Assembly: GCF_002312805.1 (NCBI RefSeq)
Contig: NZ_NMUA01000008.1
Location: 62,001 to 126,000 of the forward strand
DNA from: Sphingobium sp. D43FB
GTDB taxonomy: Bacteria > Pseudomonadota > Alphaproteobacteria > Sphingomonadales > Sphingomonadaceae
DNA length: 64,000 nt
Direction: 5' to 3'
Both the position numbers and the translations under genes were made by a program. The first letter of the stretch is position 1, and the number at the start of each line of letters is the position of its first letter. The notes below the pieces were generated by a model. The model searched no databases and was not told where the DNA came from. It saw only the letters and a program-made list of their open reading frames with translations. This document shows, piece after piece, positions 28,969-38,300 of the stretch.

Positions 28969-30095
28969 AAAATCCCGGTTTCCTGCTGACCGTTCTCGCT
29001 TTCGTCGCGGTCATAGGGCCGCTCGTTTTTGTGCATGAGTTCGGCCATTATATCGTCGGGCGCTGGTGCGGCGTGAAGGCGGAGGCCTTTTCCATCGGCT
29101 TCGGCCCCGAACTGCTGGCCTGGGTAGACAAGCGCGGCACGCGCTGGCGGCTCGCGGCGCTCCCCTTGGGTGGCTACGTCCGCTTCAAGGGCGACATGAA
29201 CGCGGCCAGTCAGGCCGATCCCGCCTGGCTGCAAATGTCGGCGCAGGATCGGGCCGAGAGCTTTCCCGCCAAGCCGGTTTGGCAACGCGCAGCGATCGTC
29301 GCGGCGGGGCCTGCGGTCAATTTCCTGTTTGCGATCCTGCTGCTGGGCGGCCTTGCCTATTGGAAGGGCGATCCGGTCAGCCCACCTGTCGTGCAGCAGG
29401 TTGCGCCTGCATCGGCCGCTGAAAAGGCAGGCTTGCGCCCCGGCGACCGCATCGTGTCGATCATGGGGCGTCAGATCGACAGCTTCACCGACATCGCGCC
29501 GATCGTGTCGCTGCGTCCGGGTGAAGTCCTGCCCTATGTCATCGAACGCGATGGTCAGCGCACCGCCATGACGATCGCGGCCGGTGAGCGGATCGAAAAG
29601 GACCGGTTCGGCAATATCTTCCGCCTCGGCCAGTTGGGCGTGATGTCCGACAAGGTCGAATTCCGCGACATCGCGCTGTGGGAGATCCCGGTGGTCGGTA
29701 CATTGCGGACGGGCCAGATGTTCGTGTCCGCCATGGACGGCCTCGGCCAGATCATCACCGGACGCCGATCGGTCAAGGAATTGGGCGGACCGCTCAAGAT
29801 CGCCGATGTCTCCGGCCAGGCCGCGATGATGGGGCTGTTCGGCTTCCTCACCTTCATGGCGCTCATCTCGATTAACTTGGGGTTCATCAACTTATTGCCA
29901 ATCCCGATGCTGGATGGCGGGCATCTGCTGTTTTACGGGATTGAGGCGCTGCAGCGTCGGCCGGTCAGCCCGCAGGTGCAGGAATGGGCCTATCGATCGG
30001 GCTTGGCGCTGCTGATGACGGTGATGGTGCTGGTGACTTTCAACGATTTGTCGTCTTTCGGGCTGTGGAAGAGCCTGTCCGGCTTGATCGGTTGA
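28962..30095 (+). CDS. rseP: Site-2 zinc protease RseP
   Basis: 377 residues. An inner-membrane metalloprotease that cuts transmembrane segments of regulators such as anti-sigma factors. The active-site HEFGH is at residues 25-29, a PDZ domain is at ~125-205, and the second metal motif LLPIPMLDGGHL is in the C-terminal helices. Only one PDZ domain is evident, against two in E. coli. The start is a TTG at 28962 that overlaps the dxr stop; no better start fits before the first membrane helix. Confidence 0.93.
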   Translation: MLENPGFLLTVLAFVAVIGPLVFVHEFGHYIVGRWCGVKAEAFSIGFGPELLAWVDKRGTRWRLAALPLGGYVRFKGDMNAASQADPAWLQMSAQDRAESFPAKPVWQRAAIVAAGPAVNFLFAILLLGGLAYWKGDPVSPPVVQQVAPASAAEKAGLRPGDRIVSIMGRQIDSFTDIAPIVSLRPGEVLPYVIERDGQRTAMTIAAGERIEKDRFGNIFRLGQLGVMSDKVEFRDIALWEIPVVGTLRTGQMFVSAMDGLGQIITGRRSVKELGGPLKIADVSGQAAMMGLFGFLTFMALISINLGFINLLPIPMLDGGHLLFYGIEALQRRPVSPQVQEWAYRSGLALLMTVMVLVTFNDLSSFGLWKSLSGLIG

Positions 30096-30170
30096 CGCGC
30101 ATCGGGCAGGGAAGCCCGGTTTGGCGACGTCTGTTGCGGCGGAAACAAAATTTTTCGAGTTTTTGAGGTG

Positions 30171-32870
30171 ATGCGGGTGACAGCGATGAACAGCAGCAAG
30201 AGGCAGCGCCCGGTCGTGGTCGCCCTGTTGGCGACGACGATGATCGCAGGTCTGTCTGCGCTCCCGGCCATGGCACAGGATGCTGCCGCGCCCGCGCCCG
30301 CGCCCGTGGTTGCGCCCGCGTCGCTGCCCGCAGCACAGGGCACGATCAGCAGCATCACCGTCACCGGCACGCAGCGGCTCGAATCCGGCACCGTCCTGTC
30401 CTACACCAAGCTGCGCATCGGCCAGCCCTACAGCCAGGAAAGCCTCGATCAGGGCTTGCGCGACCTGTATGAGACGGAATTGTTCGCCGACGTCCAGATC
30501 CGCAACGACAATGGCGCCCTGACCGTCGAGGTGAAGGAAAATCCGGTCATCAACCGCATCGTGCTGGAAGGCAATAAGCGGCTGAAGGACGACAAGATCC
30601 GGCCGGAAATCAAGCTTGCCCCGCGCCAAATCTATACCCGCTCCAAGGTACGCGCCGACGTCGCCCGCATTGTCGAACTCTATCGCCGCCAGGGCCGCTT
30701 CGCCGCGACGATCGAGCCGAAACTGGTGCAGTTGGACCAGAACCGCGTCGATATCGTCTATGAGATCAGCGAAGGCCCCAAGTCCAAGGTCCGCCAGATC
30801 AACATCATCGGCAATGAGAAGTTCAAGGACGGCGCGCTGCGCAGCCAGATGGTGACCAAGCAGTCACGCTGGTTCCGCCTCTTCTCGTCGGGCACCAGCT
30901 ATGATCCCGATCGCTTGGCCTATGACCAGCAGAAGCTGCGCCAATATTATCTGACCGAAGGCTATGCCGACTTCCGCGTGATTTCGGCGGTCGCCGAACT
31001 GACGCCGGACAAGCAGGACTTCATCATCACCTATGTGGTGGAAGAGGGCGAGCGCTACAAATTCGGCGATGTGAAGGTCGAATCGGACATTCGCGACCTG
31101 TCGGGCGATGGCCTGACCAAGCGTCTGCCGATGAAGAAGGGCGATTGGTATAATGCCAAGCAGGTCGAGGATACGGTCGACACGCTGAGCGAGACTGCCG
31201 GCCTGTTCGGCTATGCCTTTGCCGAAGTGTCGCCGGACTTCAACCGCGACAAGGACACGCTGACGATGGGGATTAATTTCCGCATCGCCAACGCCCCGCG
31301 CGTCTATGTCGAGCGCGTCGACATCAACGGCAATACGCTGACGCAGGACAAAGTCGTCCGTCGCGAATTCCGTCTGGCCGAAGGGGACGCGTTCAACAGC
31401 TTCCTGGTCAAGCGGTCGAAGGACCGGATCAATTCGCTCGGCTATTTCCAGGAAAAGCTCGATGTCGAGCAGAAGCCGGGTTCCGCGCCCGACCGCATCG
31501 TCCTGGAAACCAATGTGCAGGAAAAATCGACCGGCGAATTGTCGCTGTCGGCGGGCTTCTCGTCGCTTGAACGCTTCATCGTGTCGGCTTCGATCACGCA
31601 GCGCAACTTCCGCGGCAAGGGCCAGGAACTGCGCACCTCGGTCAACTATTCGGCCTATTCCAAGTCGATCGAACTGGGTTTCACCGAACCCTATTTCATG
31701 GACAAGAATATCGCGCTGGGCGGCGACATCTATCGCCGCGATCTCAACAGCTTCCGCTATCTGACCAGCAACACGCGCGACACGACCTATGAGAATACGT
31801 CGACGGGTATCCAGTTGCGCGCGGGTGTGCCGATCACTGAATATATGTCGCTGGCGCTACGTTATCAGCTAAACTTCGATGACACGACGCTGGACGAAGA
31901 TACTTATTATTCGGACACGGACGGCGACGGCACGCGGGAGTGCGATCCTCTCATCGCGGGTCGTTATCTGTGCGATGCGATCGGCAAGCGCACCACCTCG
32001 TCGCTCGGCTATTCGCTGATCTACGATACGCGCGACAACCGCATCCGCCCGACGCGCGGCCATAATGTCGTGCTGAGCCAGGATTCTGCCGGGCTTGGCG
32101 GTAACGTCAAATATATCAAGACCCGGATCAACGGCTCCAAATTCTTCCCGCTGGGCAGCGGCTTCATCTTCTCGGTCTCGGCCGAAGGCGGCTATATCCA
32201 CAGCTTGGAAGGCGAACGCCGCGATGCGACCGGCGAATTGGTCGAAAAGGTCCGCCTGGTCGATCGCTTCTTCCTGGGTGAACCGCAGTTCCGTGGCTTC
32301 GACATTCGCGGCGTTGGGCCACGTGTGAAGCGTTACTATCTGCAGGCTCAGACCAATGACGATGGGTCGACCAGCTATGTTCGCGACAATAGCAACAATA
32401 ACGTGTCCGACGACGCGCTGGGCGGCAAGATCTACTATCTCGCTCGCGCGGAAGTCGAAATTCCGCTTGGCTCCGGCGCACGCGAAATGGGCCTTCGTCC
32501 GTCGATCTTCATGGACGTCGGTGCCGTCGCTGGGTTGAAGAATCCGACCCTGGTGAATGGCGATGGCACATTTGCTGGCTATTGCACCGTAGCGCCCGCA
32601 ACGGGCAATACCGGTTCGACGACACAGGTCAGGGCACCTTCCATCGGCAACTGCGACGCGGCGCCGACCGGGTTCGTGGCCAGTTATGCAGGTGGTGCCT
32701 TCGAAGAAGTCTATCTCGGCGACACGCTCAAGCCGCGCCTGTCGGTGGGCTTTGGCGTCAACTGGAATTCGCCCTTCGGCCCGTTCCGCATCGACATTGC
32801 CAGGGCGCTGCTCAAAGAACCTGGCGACGATAACAAGCTCATTACCTTCAACGTAGGGACTCAATTCTGA
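30171..32870 (+). CDS. bamA: Outer-membrane assembly factor BamA
   Basis: About 899 residues. Central subunit of the machine that folds beta-barrel proteins into the outer membrane. A signal peptide ending PAMAQ is followed by an Ala/Pro stretch, five POTRA domains (~55-435; first begins ISSITVTGTQRLESGTVL), and the 16-strand barrel (~450 to the end). The barrel has the VRGF-type motif as QFRGFDIRGVGPR, and it ends ITFNVGTQF with a C-terminal Phe as expected. Starts at 30168, 30171, 30177 and 30186 are all in frame; GAGGTG at 30165 fits the later ones. The skp-like gene overlaps its stop by 1 bp. Confidence 0.96.
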   Translation: MRVTAMNSSKRQRPVVVALLATTMIAGLSALPAMAQDAAAPAPAPVVAPASLPAAQGTISSITVTGTQRLESGTVLSYTKLRIGQPYSQESLDQGLRDLYETELFADVQIRNDNGALTVEVKENPVINRIVLEGNKRLKDDKIRPEIKLAPRQIYTRSKVRADVARIVELYRRQGRFAATIEPKLVQLDQNRVDIVYEISEGPKSKVRQINIIGNEKFKDGALRSQMVTKQSRWFRLFSSGTSYDPDRLAYDQQKLRQYYLTEGYADFRVISAVAELTPDKQDFIITYVVEEGERYKFGDVKVESDIRDLSGDGLTKRLPMKKGDWYNAKQVEDTVDTLSETAGLFGYAFAEVSPDFNRDKDTLTMGINFRIANAPRVYVERVDINGNTLTQDKVVRREFRLAEGDAFNSFLVKRSKDRINSLGYFQEKLDVEQKPGSAPDRIVLETNVQEKSTGELSLSAGFSSLERFIVSASITQRNFRGKGQELRTSVNYSAYSKSIELGFTEPYFMDKNIALGGDIYRRDLNSFRYLTSNTRDTTYENTSTGIQLRAGVPITEYMSLALRYQLNFDDTTLDEDTYYSDTDGDGTRECDPLIAGRYLCDAIGKRTTSSLGYSLIYDTRDNRIRPTRGHNVVLSQDSAGLGGNVKYIKTRINGSKFFPLGSGFIFSVSAEGGYIHSLEGERRDATGELVEKVRLVDRFFLGEPQFRGFDIRGVGPRVKRYYLQAQTNDDGSTSYVRDNSNNNVSDDALGGKIYYLARAEVEIPLGSGAREMGLRPSIFMDVGAVAGLKNPTLVNGDGTFAGYCTVAPATGNTGSTTQVRAPSIGNCDAAPTGFVASYAGGAFEEVYLGDTLKPRLSVGFGVNWNSPFGPFRIDIARALLKEPGDDNKLITFNVGTQF

Positions 32871-33511
32871 TGAAGACCATGTTCAAAGCCGCGGCGCTCG
32901 CTCTTGCGCCCATGACCGCCATCGCCCTGACCGCCATGCCGGCCGTCGCCCAGACCAAGTCGGGCCTGGCCGTCGTCGATCTGGAAGAAGCTGTTGCCAA
33001 GAGCACGGCCTACACGACCGCGATCAGCCAGATGCAGACCACCTACAAGCCGCAGATCGACGCGCTCAACACGCGCCGCACTGCGATCGAAGCGGACCTC
33101 AAGACCAAGGGCGATGCGCTCCAGGCCGCATTGACAGCAGCGGGCAACAAGCCGACCCCGGCGATCGAAACCCAGTATCAGCAATATCAGCAGACGCAGC
33201 AGACCGCGCAGGCCGAACTGCAGCGCATGGGCCAGCCGATCGCCATCGCACGCGCCTATGTCGAGGAACAGCTCGTCGCCAAGCTGAACGATGCGCTCAA
33301 GGCCGCTACTGCCAAGACCAAGTCCGAAATCGTGGTCAAGAAGGCCGCGACCGAGAGCTTCGGCGCGGGCGCGGACATCACCCCCGCCGTCATCACCGAA
33401 CTCAACGCGCTGGTCCCTAGCGTGTCGATCACCCCGCCTGCCGGTTGGCAGCCCGGTGGTCGCCAGGCAGCGCCAGCCGCTGCCCCGGCGCAGGCTCCCA
33501 AGTCGCGCTGA
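32870..33511 (+). CDS. OmpH/Skp-family periplasmic chaperone
   Basis: 213 residues with a signal peptide ([14 protein letters not shown]). The mature protein has the OmpH core: [20 protein letters not shown], then long charged/Gln-rich helices ([16 protein letters not shown]) that would form the tentacles of a trimeric chaperone carrying unfolded outer-membrane proteins. The C-terminus is an Ala/Pro-rich tail. Its start overlaps the bamA stop, supporting a joint role in outer-membrane assembly. Confidence 0.88.
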   Translation: MKTMFKAAALALAPMTAIALTAMPAVAQTKSGLAVVDLEEAVAKSTAYTTAISQMQTTYKPQIDALNTRRTAIEADLKTKGDALQAALTAAGNKPTPAIETQYQQYQQTQQTAQAELQRMGQPIAIARAYVEEQLVAKLNDALKAATAKTKSEIVVKKAATESFGAGADITPAVITELNALVPSVSITPPAGWQPGGRQAAPAAAPAQAPKSR

Positions 33512-33516
33512 TAAGA

Positions 33517-33993
33517 ATGACGGGAGAGGTTGAAACGACCGCGCTTGGCCCGATGGATGTCCGTCGGGTCATGGCTGCGCTGCCGCATCGCTATCCGATG
33601 CTGCTGATTGACCGCGTGGTGTCGCTGGTGCCCAACCAGTCGATCCACGCGATCAAGGCAGTTTCGGTGAACGAACCCTTTTTCCAGGGGCATTTCCCGA
33701 CCCGGCCGATCATGCCCGGCGTCCTGATCGTCGAAGCGATGGCGCAGGCGGCTGGCGTGTTGGCGGTGGAATCGATGCAACTCGCCGACACCGGCAAGCT
33801 CGTCTATTTCATGAGCATCGACGGCGCGAAGTTTCGTTCGCCGGTGGAGCCGGGCTGCCTGCTCGACCTGCATGTCGAAGTGACCCAGAATCGCGGCGCG
33901 ATCTGCAAGTTCAGCGGCAAGGCGATGATCGGCGACAAGCTGGCCGCCGAAGCGCAGTTCGTCGCGATGATCGCCGATCCGCCCAAGGATTGA
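33517..33993 (+). CDS. fabZ: 3-hydroxyacyl-ACP dehydratase FabZ
   Basis: A 158-residue hotdog-fold enzyme of fatty-acid synthesis. The active-site His is in the [11 protein letters not shown] region and the catalytic Glu in [32 protein letters not shown] is diagnostic. It starts 5 bp after the chaperone gene. In many Gram-negative bacteria lpxD precedes fabZ and lpxA/lpxB follow; none is here. Confidence 0.96.
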   Translation: MTGEVETTALGPMDVRRVMAALPHRYPMLLIDRVVSLVPNQSIHAIKAVSVNEPFFQGHFPTRPIMPGVLIVEAMAQAAGVLAVESMQLADTGKLVYFMSIDGAKFRSPVEPGCLLDLHVEVTQNRGAICKFSGKAMIGDKLAAEAQFVAMIADPPKD

Positions 33994-34003
33994 GCCAACC
34001 CTC

Positions 34004-34031
34004 CGTCATCCCAGCGAAAGCTGGCATGACG
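34004..34031. repeat. Short palindromic repeat (CGTCATCCCAGC family)
   Basis: CGTCATCCCAGC and GCTGGCATGACG are inverted with one mismatch around GAAA. It is the same family as the doublet at 48425-48572 and lies just after fabZ. Confidence 0.75.
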
Positions 34032-34046
34032 ACTGGGGGTTATCCC

Positions 34047-34083
34047 TTGCCAAGGCGCGCCGAACCCGCTAACGGCGCGCCTT
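34047..34083 (+). promoter_or_regulatory. Predicted rpmE promoter with GGCGCGCC hairpin
   Basis: TTGCCA (34047-34052), 17 bp spacer, TAACGG (34070-34075). The element also forms a hairpin, AAGGCGCGCC (34052-34061) with GGCGCGCCTT (34074-34083). The second arm and the following CGCTATT match the rpsD promoter region in 16 of 17 positions. Confidence 0.4.
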
Positions 34084-34138
34084 CGCTATTTACAGCATCC
34101 ACAGCCGGTCGGAACCGGCACATACGGAGCGTTACGCC

Positions 34139-34363
34139 ATGAAGGCCAATACCCACCCCGACTACCACATGATCACCGTGCAGATGACCGACGGCACGAC
34201 CTTCCAGACTCGCTCGACCTGGGGCAAGGAAGGCGACACGCTGGCGCTCGACATCGACCCCAAGTCGCACCCGGCCTGGACCGGCGGCAACCGTCAGATG
34301 GACACGGGTGGCCAGGTGGCACGCTTCAACAAGCGTTTCGGTGGTCTGACGCTGAAGAAGTAA
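34139..34363 (+). CDS. rpmE: 50S ribosomal protein L31 (cysteine-free form)
   Basis: 74 residues: [22 protein letters not shown] at the start and the conserved [25 protein letters not shown] end. No cysteine is present, so this is the form without a zinc ribbon. It sits alone between two intergenic repeats, followed by its own terminator. Confidence 0.96.
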   Translation: MKANTHPDYHMITVQMTDGTTFQTRSTWGKEGDTLALDIDPKSHPAWTGGNRQMDTGGQVARFNKRFGGLTLKK

Positions 34364-34384
34364 TCGGCCTTCGATGGTTGAACG

Positions 34385-34412
34385 AAAAGGGCGCCCACTG
34401 GGCGCCCTTTTT
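34385..34412 (+). terminator. Intrinsic terminator of rpmE
   Basis: AAAAGGGCGCCCA pairs with TGGGCGCCCTTTT around CT, ending in a T run; the sequence lies 22 bp after the rpmE stop. Confidence 0.9.
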
Positions 34413-34430
34413 GGTTTTGGAAGAGAGGTT

Positions 34431-34504
34431 CCGTTCGTTTCGAGCGAAGTCGAGAAACCCCCGCACAGCGCTTGCCGCTTCTCGACTTCGCTCGCATCGA
34501 ACGG
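34431..34504. repeat. Palindromic REP-like repeat, copy 4
   Basis: CCGTTCGTTTCGAGCGAAGT continuing CGAGAA at the left, inverted at the right (34479-34504) with three mismatches. It lies between the rpmE terminator and the aroB 3' end. Confidence 0.85.
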
Positions 34505-34546
34505 GGATGACTTGCGATAATAAATGTAGTCGCGGGCGCGAGGGCG

Positions 34547-35653
34547 TTACCCCGCCCGATCGGCATCCAGAAACGCCGCCACATCGTCCAGCGCGACATC
34601 CTTCGACAGGAATGTCTGGCCGATGCCGCGCGCCAGCAGGAAGGGCAGGGTGCCCGCCGCCATCTTCTTGTCATGCAACATATGGCCCACCAATGCTGCG
34701 CCGTCGGCGGTGACATGCGCGGTGGCGAGATCGTAGGGTAGGCCGACCGACCGCAGATGCCCGGTCACCCGGTCGGCATCCGCCTGTGGGCACAGGCCAA
34801 GCCGGGCCGAGTAGCGGAACGCCAGCGCCATGCCCGCCGCAACGCCTTCGCCATGGAGCAATGTGTCGGAAAAGCCGGTATCCGCCTCCAACGCATGGCC
34901 AAATGTGTGGCCAAGGTTGAGCAGCGCGCGGCGACCCGATGTTTCGCGCTCGTCATCGGCGACGATCGCCGCCTTGGCGCGGACGCTCCGTTCGATCGCA
35001 TAGGTCCGGGCATCGGGATTACCTGCCAGCAGATCGTCGGCATGCGCCTCGCACCAAGCGAAGAAGGCGGGATCGTCGATCAGGCCGTATTTGACGACTT
35101 CGGCATAGCCCGCGCGGGTTTCGCGTGACGGCAGGCTGTCGAGCGTCGACGGGTCGATCAGCACCAAAGCGGGCTGGTAGAAGCTGCCGACCAGATTCTT
35201 GCCCGCCTGCGTATTGATCGCGGTCTTGCCGCCCACCGATGAATCCACCTGCGCCAGCAAAGTGGTCGGCACCTGGATGAAATGGCAGCCGCGCTTAAGG
35301 ATCGACGCGGCAAAGCCGACCAGATCGCCGATCACGCCGCCGCCCAGCGCCACGACATGGTCGCCGCGCTCGATCTCCAGCGCCAGCAGCGCGTCGAGCA
35401 ATTGCTCCAGATGCCGCCAGCTTTTAGTCTGTTCGCCCGGCGGCAGGATGATCGGCTCGGCCATGATGCCCGCTGCGCGCAGGCTGGCGTCCAGCCGGGG
35501 CAGTTGCGCGGCCGCGACATGCGCGTCGGTGACGACCACCAGCCGCCCGTTGCGGGCATAGGGGCTGAGGAGATCGCCCGCACGATCGAGCGCGCCCTGT
35601 TCGATCGGGATGTCGTAACTGCGCGCACCCAGCGCGACCTGCACTATTGCCAT
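34547..35653 (-). CDS. aroB: 3-dehydroquinate synthase
   Basis: 368 residues; second step of the shikimate pathway. The NAD-binding GGGVIGDLVGFAAS, the metal-site residues in GYAEVVKYGLI (Glu) and LNLGHTFGHALE (His), and LHGEGVAAGM are all present. It follows aroK on the minus strand with a 10 bp overlap, so both are co-translated. Confidence 0.96.
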   Translation of the reverse strand: MAIVQVALGARSYDIPIEQGALDRAGDLLSPYARNGRLVVVTDAHVAAAQLPRLDASLRAAGIMAEPIILPPGEQTKSWRHLEQLLDALLALEIERGDHVVALGGGVIGDLVGFAASILKRGCHFIQVPTTLLAQVDSSVGGKTAINTQAGKNLVGSFYQPALVLIDPSTLDSLPSRETRAGYAEVVKYGLIDDPAFFAWCEAHADDLLAGNPDARTYAIERSVRAKAAIVADDERETSGRRALLNLGHTFGHALEADTGFSDTLLHGEGVAAGMALAFRYSARLGLCPQADADRVTGHLRSVGLPYDLATAHVTADGAALVGHMLHDKKMAAGTLPFLLARGIGQTFLSKDVALDDVAAFLDADRAG

Positions 35654-36192
35654 GCCGTCAATTGCTCCATGATGCGTTCGACCGTCACTTCATGCGGTGC
35701 GGCGACGCTTTTGACGTGGATGGGGGCGAGCGCATAGACCGGATTGCGCACCGCGGTCAGTTCGGTCAGCACCGTGCGCGGATCGCGATCCTTGAGCAAC
35801 GGCCGCCCCTCCCGCCGCGAAACCCGGTCCACCAACACATCGATATCCGCATCCAGCCAGATCGCCGTCGCCTGCTCCAGGATCAGCGCACGGGTGTCCT
35901 CCTGCATGAAGGCGCCCCCGCCGGTCGCGATCACCTTGGGCGCGCCATCCATCAGCCGGGCGATCACCCGCCGCTCGCCATCGCGAAAATAGGCTTCGTC
36001 ATAGCGCGCGAAAATCTCGCTCACGCTCATGCCCGCCGCCTTTTCGATTTCCTCATCGGCATCGACGAACGCCAGCCCCAGCCGGGCCGCGAGCCGCCGC
36101 CCGACCGTCGATTTGCCCACGCCCATCATCCCCACCAGGACGATGGGACCGCGCCGGTCGACGGATGGGGGGAATTTGCTGTTTCGCTGCAT
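35644..36192 (-). CDS. aroK: Shikimate kinase
   Basis: 182 residues; phosphorylates shikimate. The P-loop GMMGVGKSTVGRRLA, the substrate-binding DADEEIE and FRDGERRVI, GGGAF and the lid arginine in RPLLKDRDPR are visible. The frame continues far upstream, but only from 36192 (MQRNSKFPPSVDRRGPIVL) does it match the family. It overlaps aroB, and is divergent from the small membrane protein gene. Confidence 0.95.
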   Translation of the reverse strand: MQRNSKFPPSVDRRGPIVLVGMMGVGKSTVGRRLAARLGLAFVDADEEIEKAAGMSVSEIFARYDEAYFRDGERRVIARLMDGAPKVIATGGGAFMQEDTRALILEQATAIWLDADIDVLVDRVSRREGRPLLKDRDPRTVLTELTAVRNPVYALAPIHVKSVAAPHEVTVERIMEQLTAWQ

Positions 36193-36274
36193 GCCGAGCG
36201 GGGCTATACAGCCCCCCGTCACAGAGGCAAATCGCATCTTTTGCTCGTCGCCCGGCTCAGCCGCAGAAGGACAC

Positions 36275-36463
36275 ATGAAGAAAAATCGCAATTTCAGCAG
36301 TTTCGAAGGCAGCAGCCGCCGCCGTGGCACCAACTTGCCGATCCTGCCCATCGCCCTTGTCCTGCTGGTCATTCTTCTGCTCGCCTTCTTCTGGTCACGC
36401 GGCGGCGAACAGCCGCAGGTGCAGGTCGAAAAGGCCATCCCCGCTGAGAAGCTGGGCCAGTAA
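36275..36463 (+). CDS. Small single-span membrane protein
   Basis: 62 residues: a basic, serine-rich N-terminus (MKKNRNFSSFEGSSRRRG), one transmembrane helix (residues ~22-41) and a short periplasmic tail. AGAAGGA precedes the ATG by 5 bases. It starts 82 bp from the divergent aroK and 5 bp before the following secreted-protein gene, so it probably heads an operon with that gene and xerD. Function unknown. Confidence 0.6.
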   Translation: MKKNRNFSSFEGSSRRRGTNLPILPIALVLLVILLLAFFWSRGGEQPQVQVEKAIPAEKLGQ

Positions 36464-36468
36464 GGCAT

Positions 36469-38298
36469 ATGCGGGTCAAGGGGGGCACGTCTAAAGGGAG
36501 CAGAGCGAAATGGGCGCTGGGCAGCTTTGCCCTGGCCCTCGCTTTGCCTGTGGTCGCGCAACAGGCACCCGAATCGCTCTTGCCGCCGGGCTTTGGCGAT
36601 GCGCCCGAAGCGCCGACGCCTGCACCGGCTCCCGCGCGCCCGGCACCGGGCGCGCCCGCAGCGCCCGCTTTGCCGACCCTCAACCCTGCAACGCCCCCCG
36701 ATCTGTCGTTGCTGGCCGAAGCGGACAACGCGGCGGCCGAAGAAGAACTGACGCCCGAAGAACTGGCGGCGGAAAAGGCGAAATATGATCTGCCGGATAG
36801 CGCGCGCCGTTCGCTCGCCCGTATCGGCGCACTGACGCCGCAGACGCGCGGGCTGGAGCCGGATGCGTTCGGCAACCAGTCGGGCAAATATCTCGCCGCG
36901 CTGATGAAGGAGACGCATGCGCCGATCCTGTCGCGCTGGGCGTCGATCCTGCTGCGGCGCACGCTTTTGTCGGCGACGGATACGCCGGCCGACATTGATG
37001 GCGCGGACTGGGCGGCCGAGCGCGCCTGGCTGCTGCTGCGCATGGGGGAGGCGGACAGCGCCCGGACCATGGTGCAAAGCGTCGATCCCGATCGCTACAC
37101 CCCGCGCCTCTACGCCGTTGCCATGCAGGCCTATCTTGGCAGCGCCGATCCGGCCGGGCTTTGCCCCCTGTCGGAAGGCGCGCTGCGGGTCAGCAAGGAA
37201 CCCGGCTGGGACATGACGCGCGCCATATGCGCTGCCTTGTCGGGGGATCAGGGCACCGCCAGCGGCGCGCTCAACCAGGCGCAGCGACGCGGCGTGGTGC
37301 GCGGTATCGATTATCGGCTGGCGGAAAAGGTCGTCGGCACCGGCTTCAATGCCCGCCGATCGGTGAAGATCGAATGGGACACGGTCAGTCAATTGACTGC
37401 CTGGCGCTTTGGCCTCGCGACGGCGCTCAATGTCGAGATACCCGATGCGCTGTTCGGCACGGTGGGTCCGCATGTCCGCGCCTGGGAAGCGCGCGCGCCT
37501 GCCCTGAGCGCGGTGCGGCGGCGACCCGGCGTCGAAGTCGCGGCGCGCCTTGGCGTATTTTCCAGCGCGGCGCTGGTCGGCTTTTATGGCCAGATGAGCA
37601 CCGAAGGCGACACGCCTGCCGACATGGCGGACCGGATCGACGCGCTGCGCACTGCCCATGCCGGGGCGACGGTGGGCAATCGTATCGGCGCGATGCAGCG
37701 CTTGTGGCGTGACAATGGCAATCCAGACTATGTCGGCCTGATCACGACCGCACGGGCGGCCGCCGCGCTGCCGGTGGCGCAGGCCGATGCGCGCGATGCG
37801 GCCAATCTGGTCGCCTCGATGCTGACGGCAGGCTATGATCGCAATGCTGCGCGCTGGGCGCGGGCGCTGGGCCAAATCGACGGCGATGGGGCAGCCCAAT
37901 TTTGGGGCCTGCTCGCGGTTGGCGCACCCAGCCCGGTGGTTGACATCAGCGACAGCCGCATTTCGACCTATATCGGTGAGGCAGGACAAGAAAAGGGTCA
38001 GATGCTGATCGCGGCGTTGGCAGGCCTTGCGCGACTGTCGGCCGACGACGCCGCATCGCTGGCACAGGATAATGGCGTGACGCTGGCTGCCAACAGCCGC
38101 TGGGCGCGCGCGATCGGCGCAGCGGCGCAGCGTGGCGAGAAGGCGACCGTCGTCCTGCTCGCGGCCGTCGGTATGCAGGGGCGCGACTGGCGCCGCCTGC
38201 CACCAGCGCATCTCTATCATGTCGTCGCCGCGCTTCATCGTGTCGGGCTGGACCCCGAAGCGCGGATGATCGCGGCGGAGGCGATCAGCCGGACCTGA
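36469..38298 (+). CDS. Large secreted protein of unknown function
   Basis: 609 residues. An N-terminal signal peptide (KWALGSFALALALPVVAQ) is followed by a proline/alanine-rich stretch (~30-75), an acidic patch with repeated EEL motifs, then a mostly alpha-helical domain (~100-605) rich in Ala, Arg and Leu that could form helical-repeat layers. I recognise no catalytic motif or named family. It starts 5 bp after the small membrane protein gene and ends 2 bp before xerD, so the three are likely one transcript. A cell-envelope role is a guess from its location. Confidence 0.65.
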   Translation: MRVKGGTSKGSRAKWALGSFALALALPVVAQQAPESLLPPGFGDAPEAPTPAPAPARPAPGAPAAPALPTLNPATPPDLSLLAEADNAAAEEELTPEELAAEKAKYDLPDSARRSLARIGALTPQTRGLEPDAFGNQSGKYLAALMKETHAPILSRWASILLRRTLLSATDTPADIDGADWAAERAWLLLRMGEADSARTMVQSVDPDRYTPRLYAVAMQAYLGSADPAGLCPLSEGALRVSKEPGWDMTRAICAALSGDQGTASGALNQAQRRGVVRGIDYRLAEKVVGTGFNARRSVKIEWDTVSQLTAWRFGLATALNVEIPDALFGTVGPHVRAWEARAPALSAVRRRPGVEVAARLGVFSSAALVGFYGQMSTEGDTPADMADRIDALRTAHAGATVGNRIGAMQRLWRDNGNPDYVGLITTARAAAALPVAQADARDAANLVASMLTAGYDRNAARWARALGQIDGDGAAQFWGLLAVGAPSPVVDISDSRISTYIGEAGQEKGQMLIAALAGLARLSADDAASLAQDNGVTLAANSRWARAIGAAAQRGEKATVVLLAAVGMQGRDWRRLPPAHLYHVVAALHRVGLDPEARMIAAEAISRT

Positions 38299-38300
38299 CG

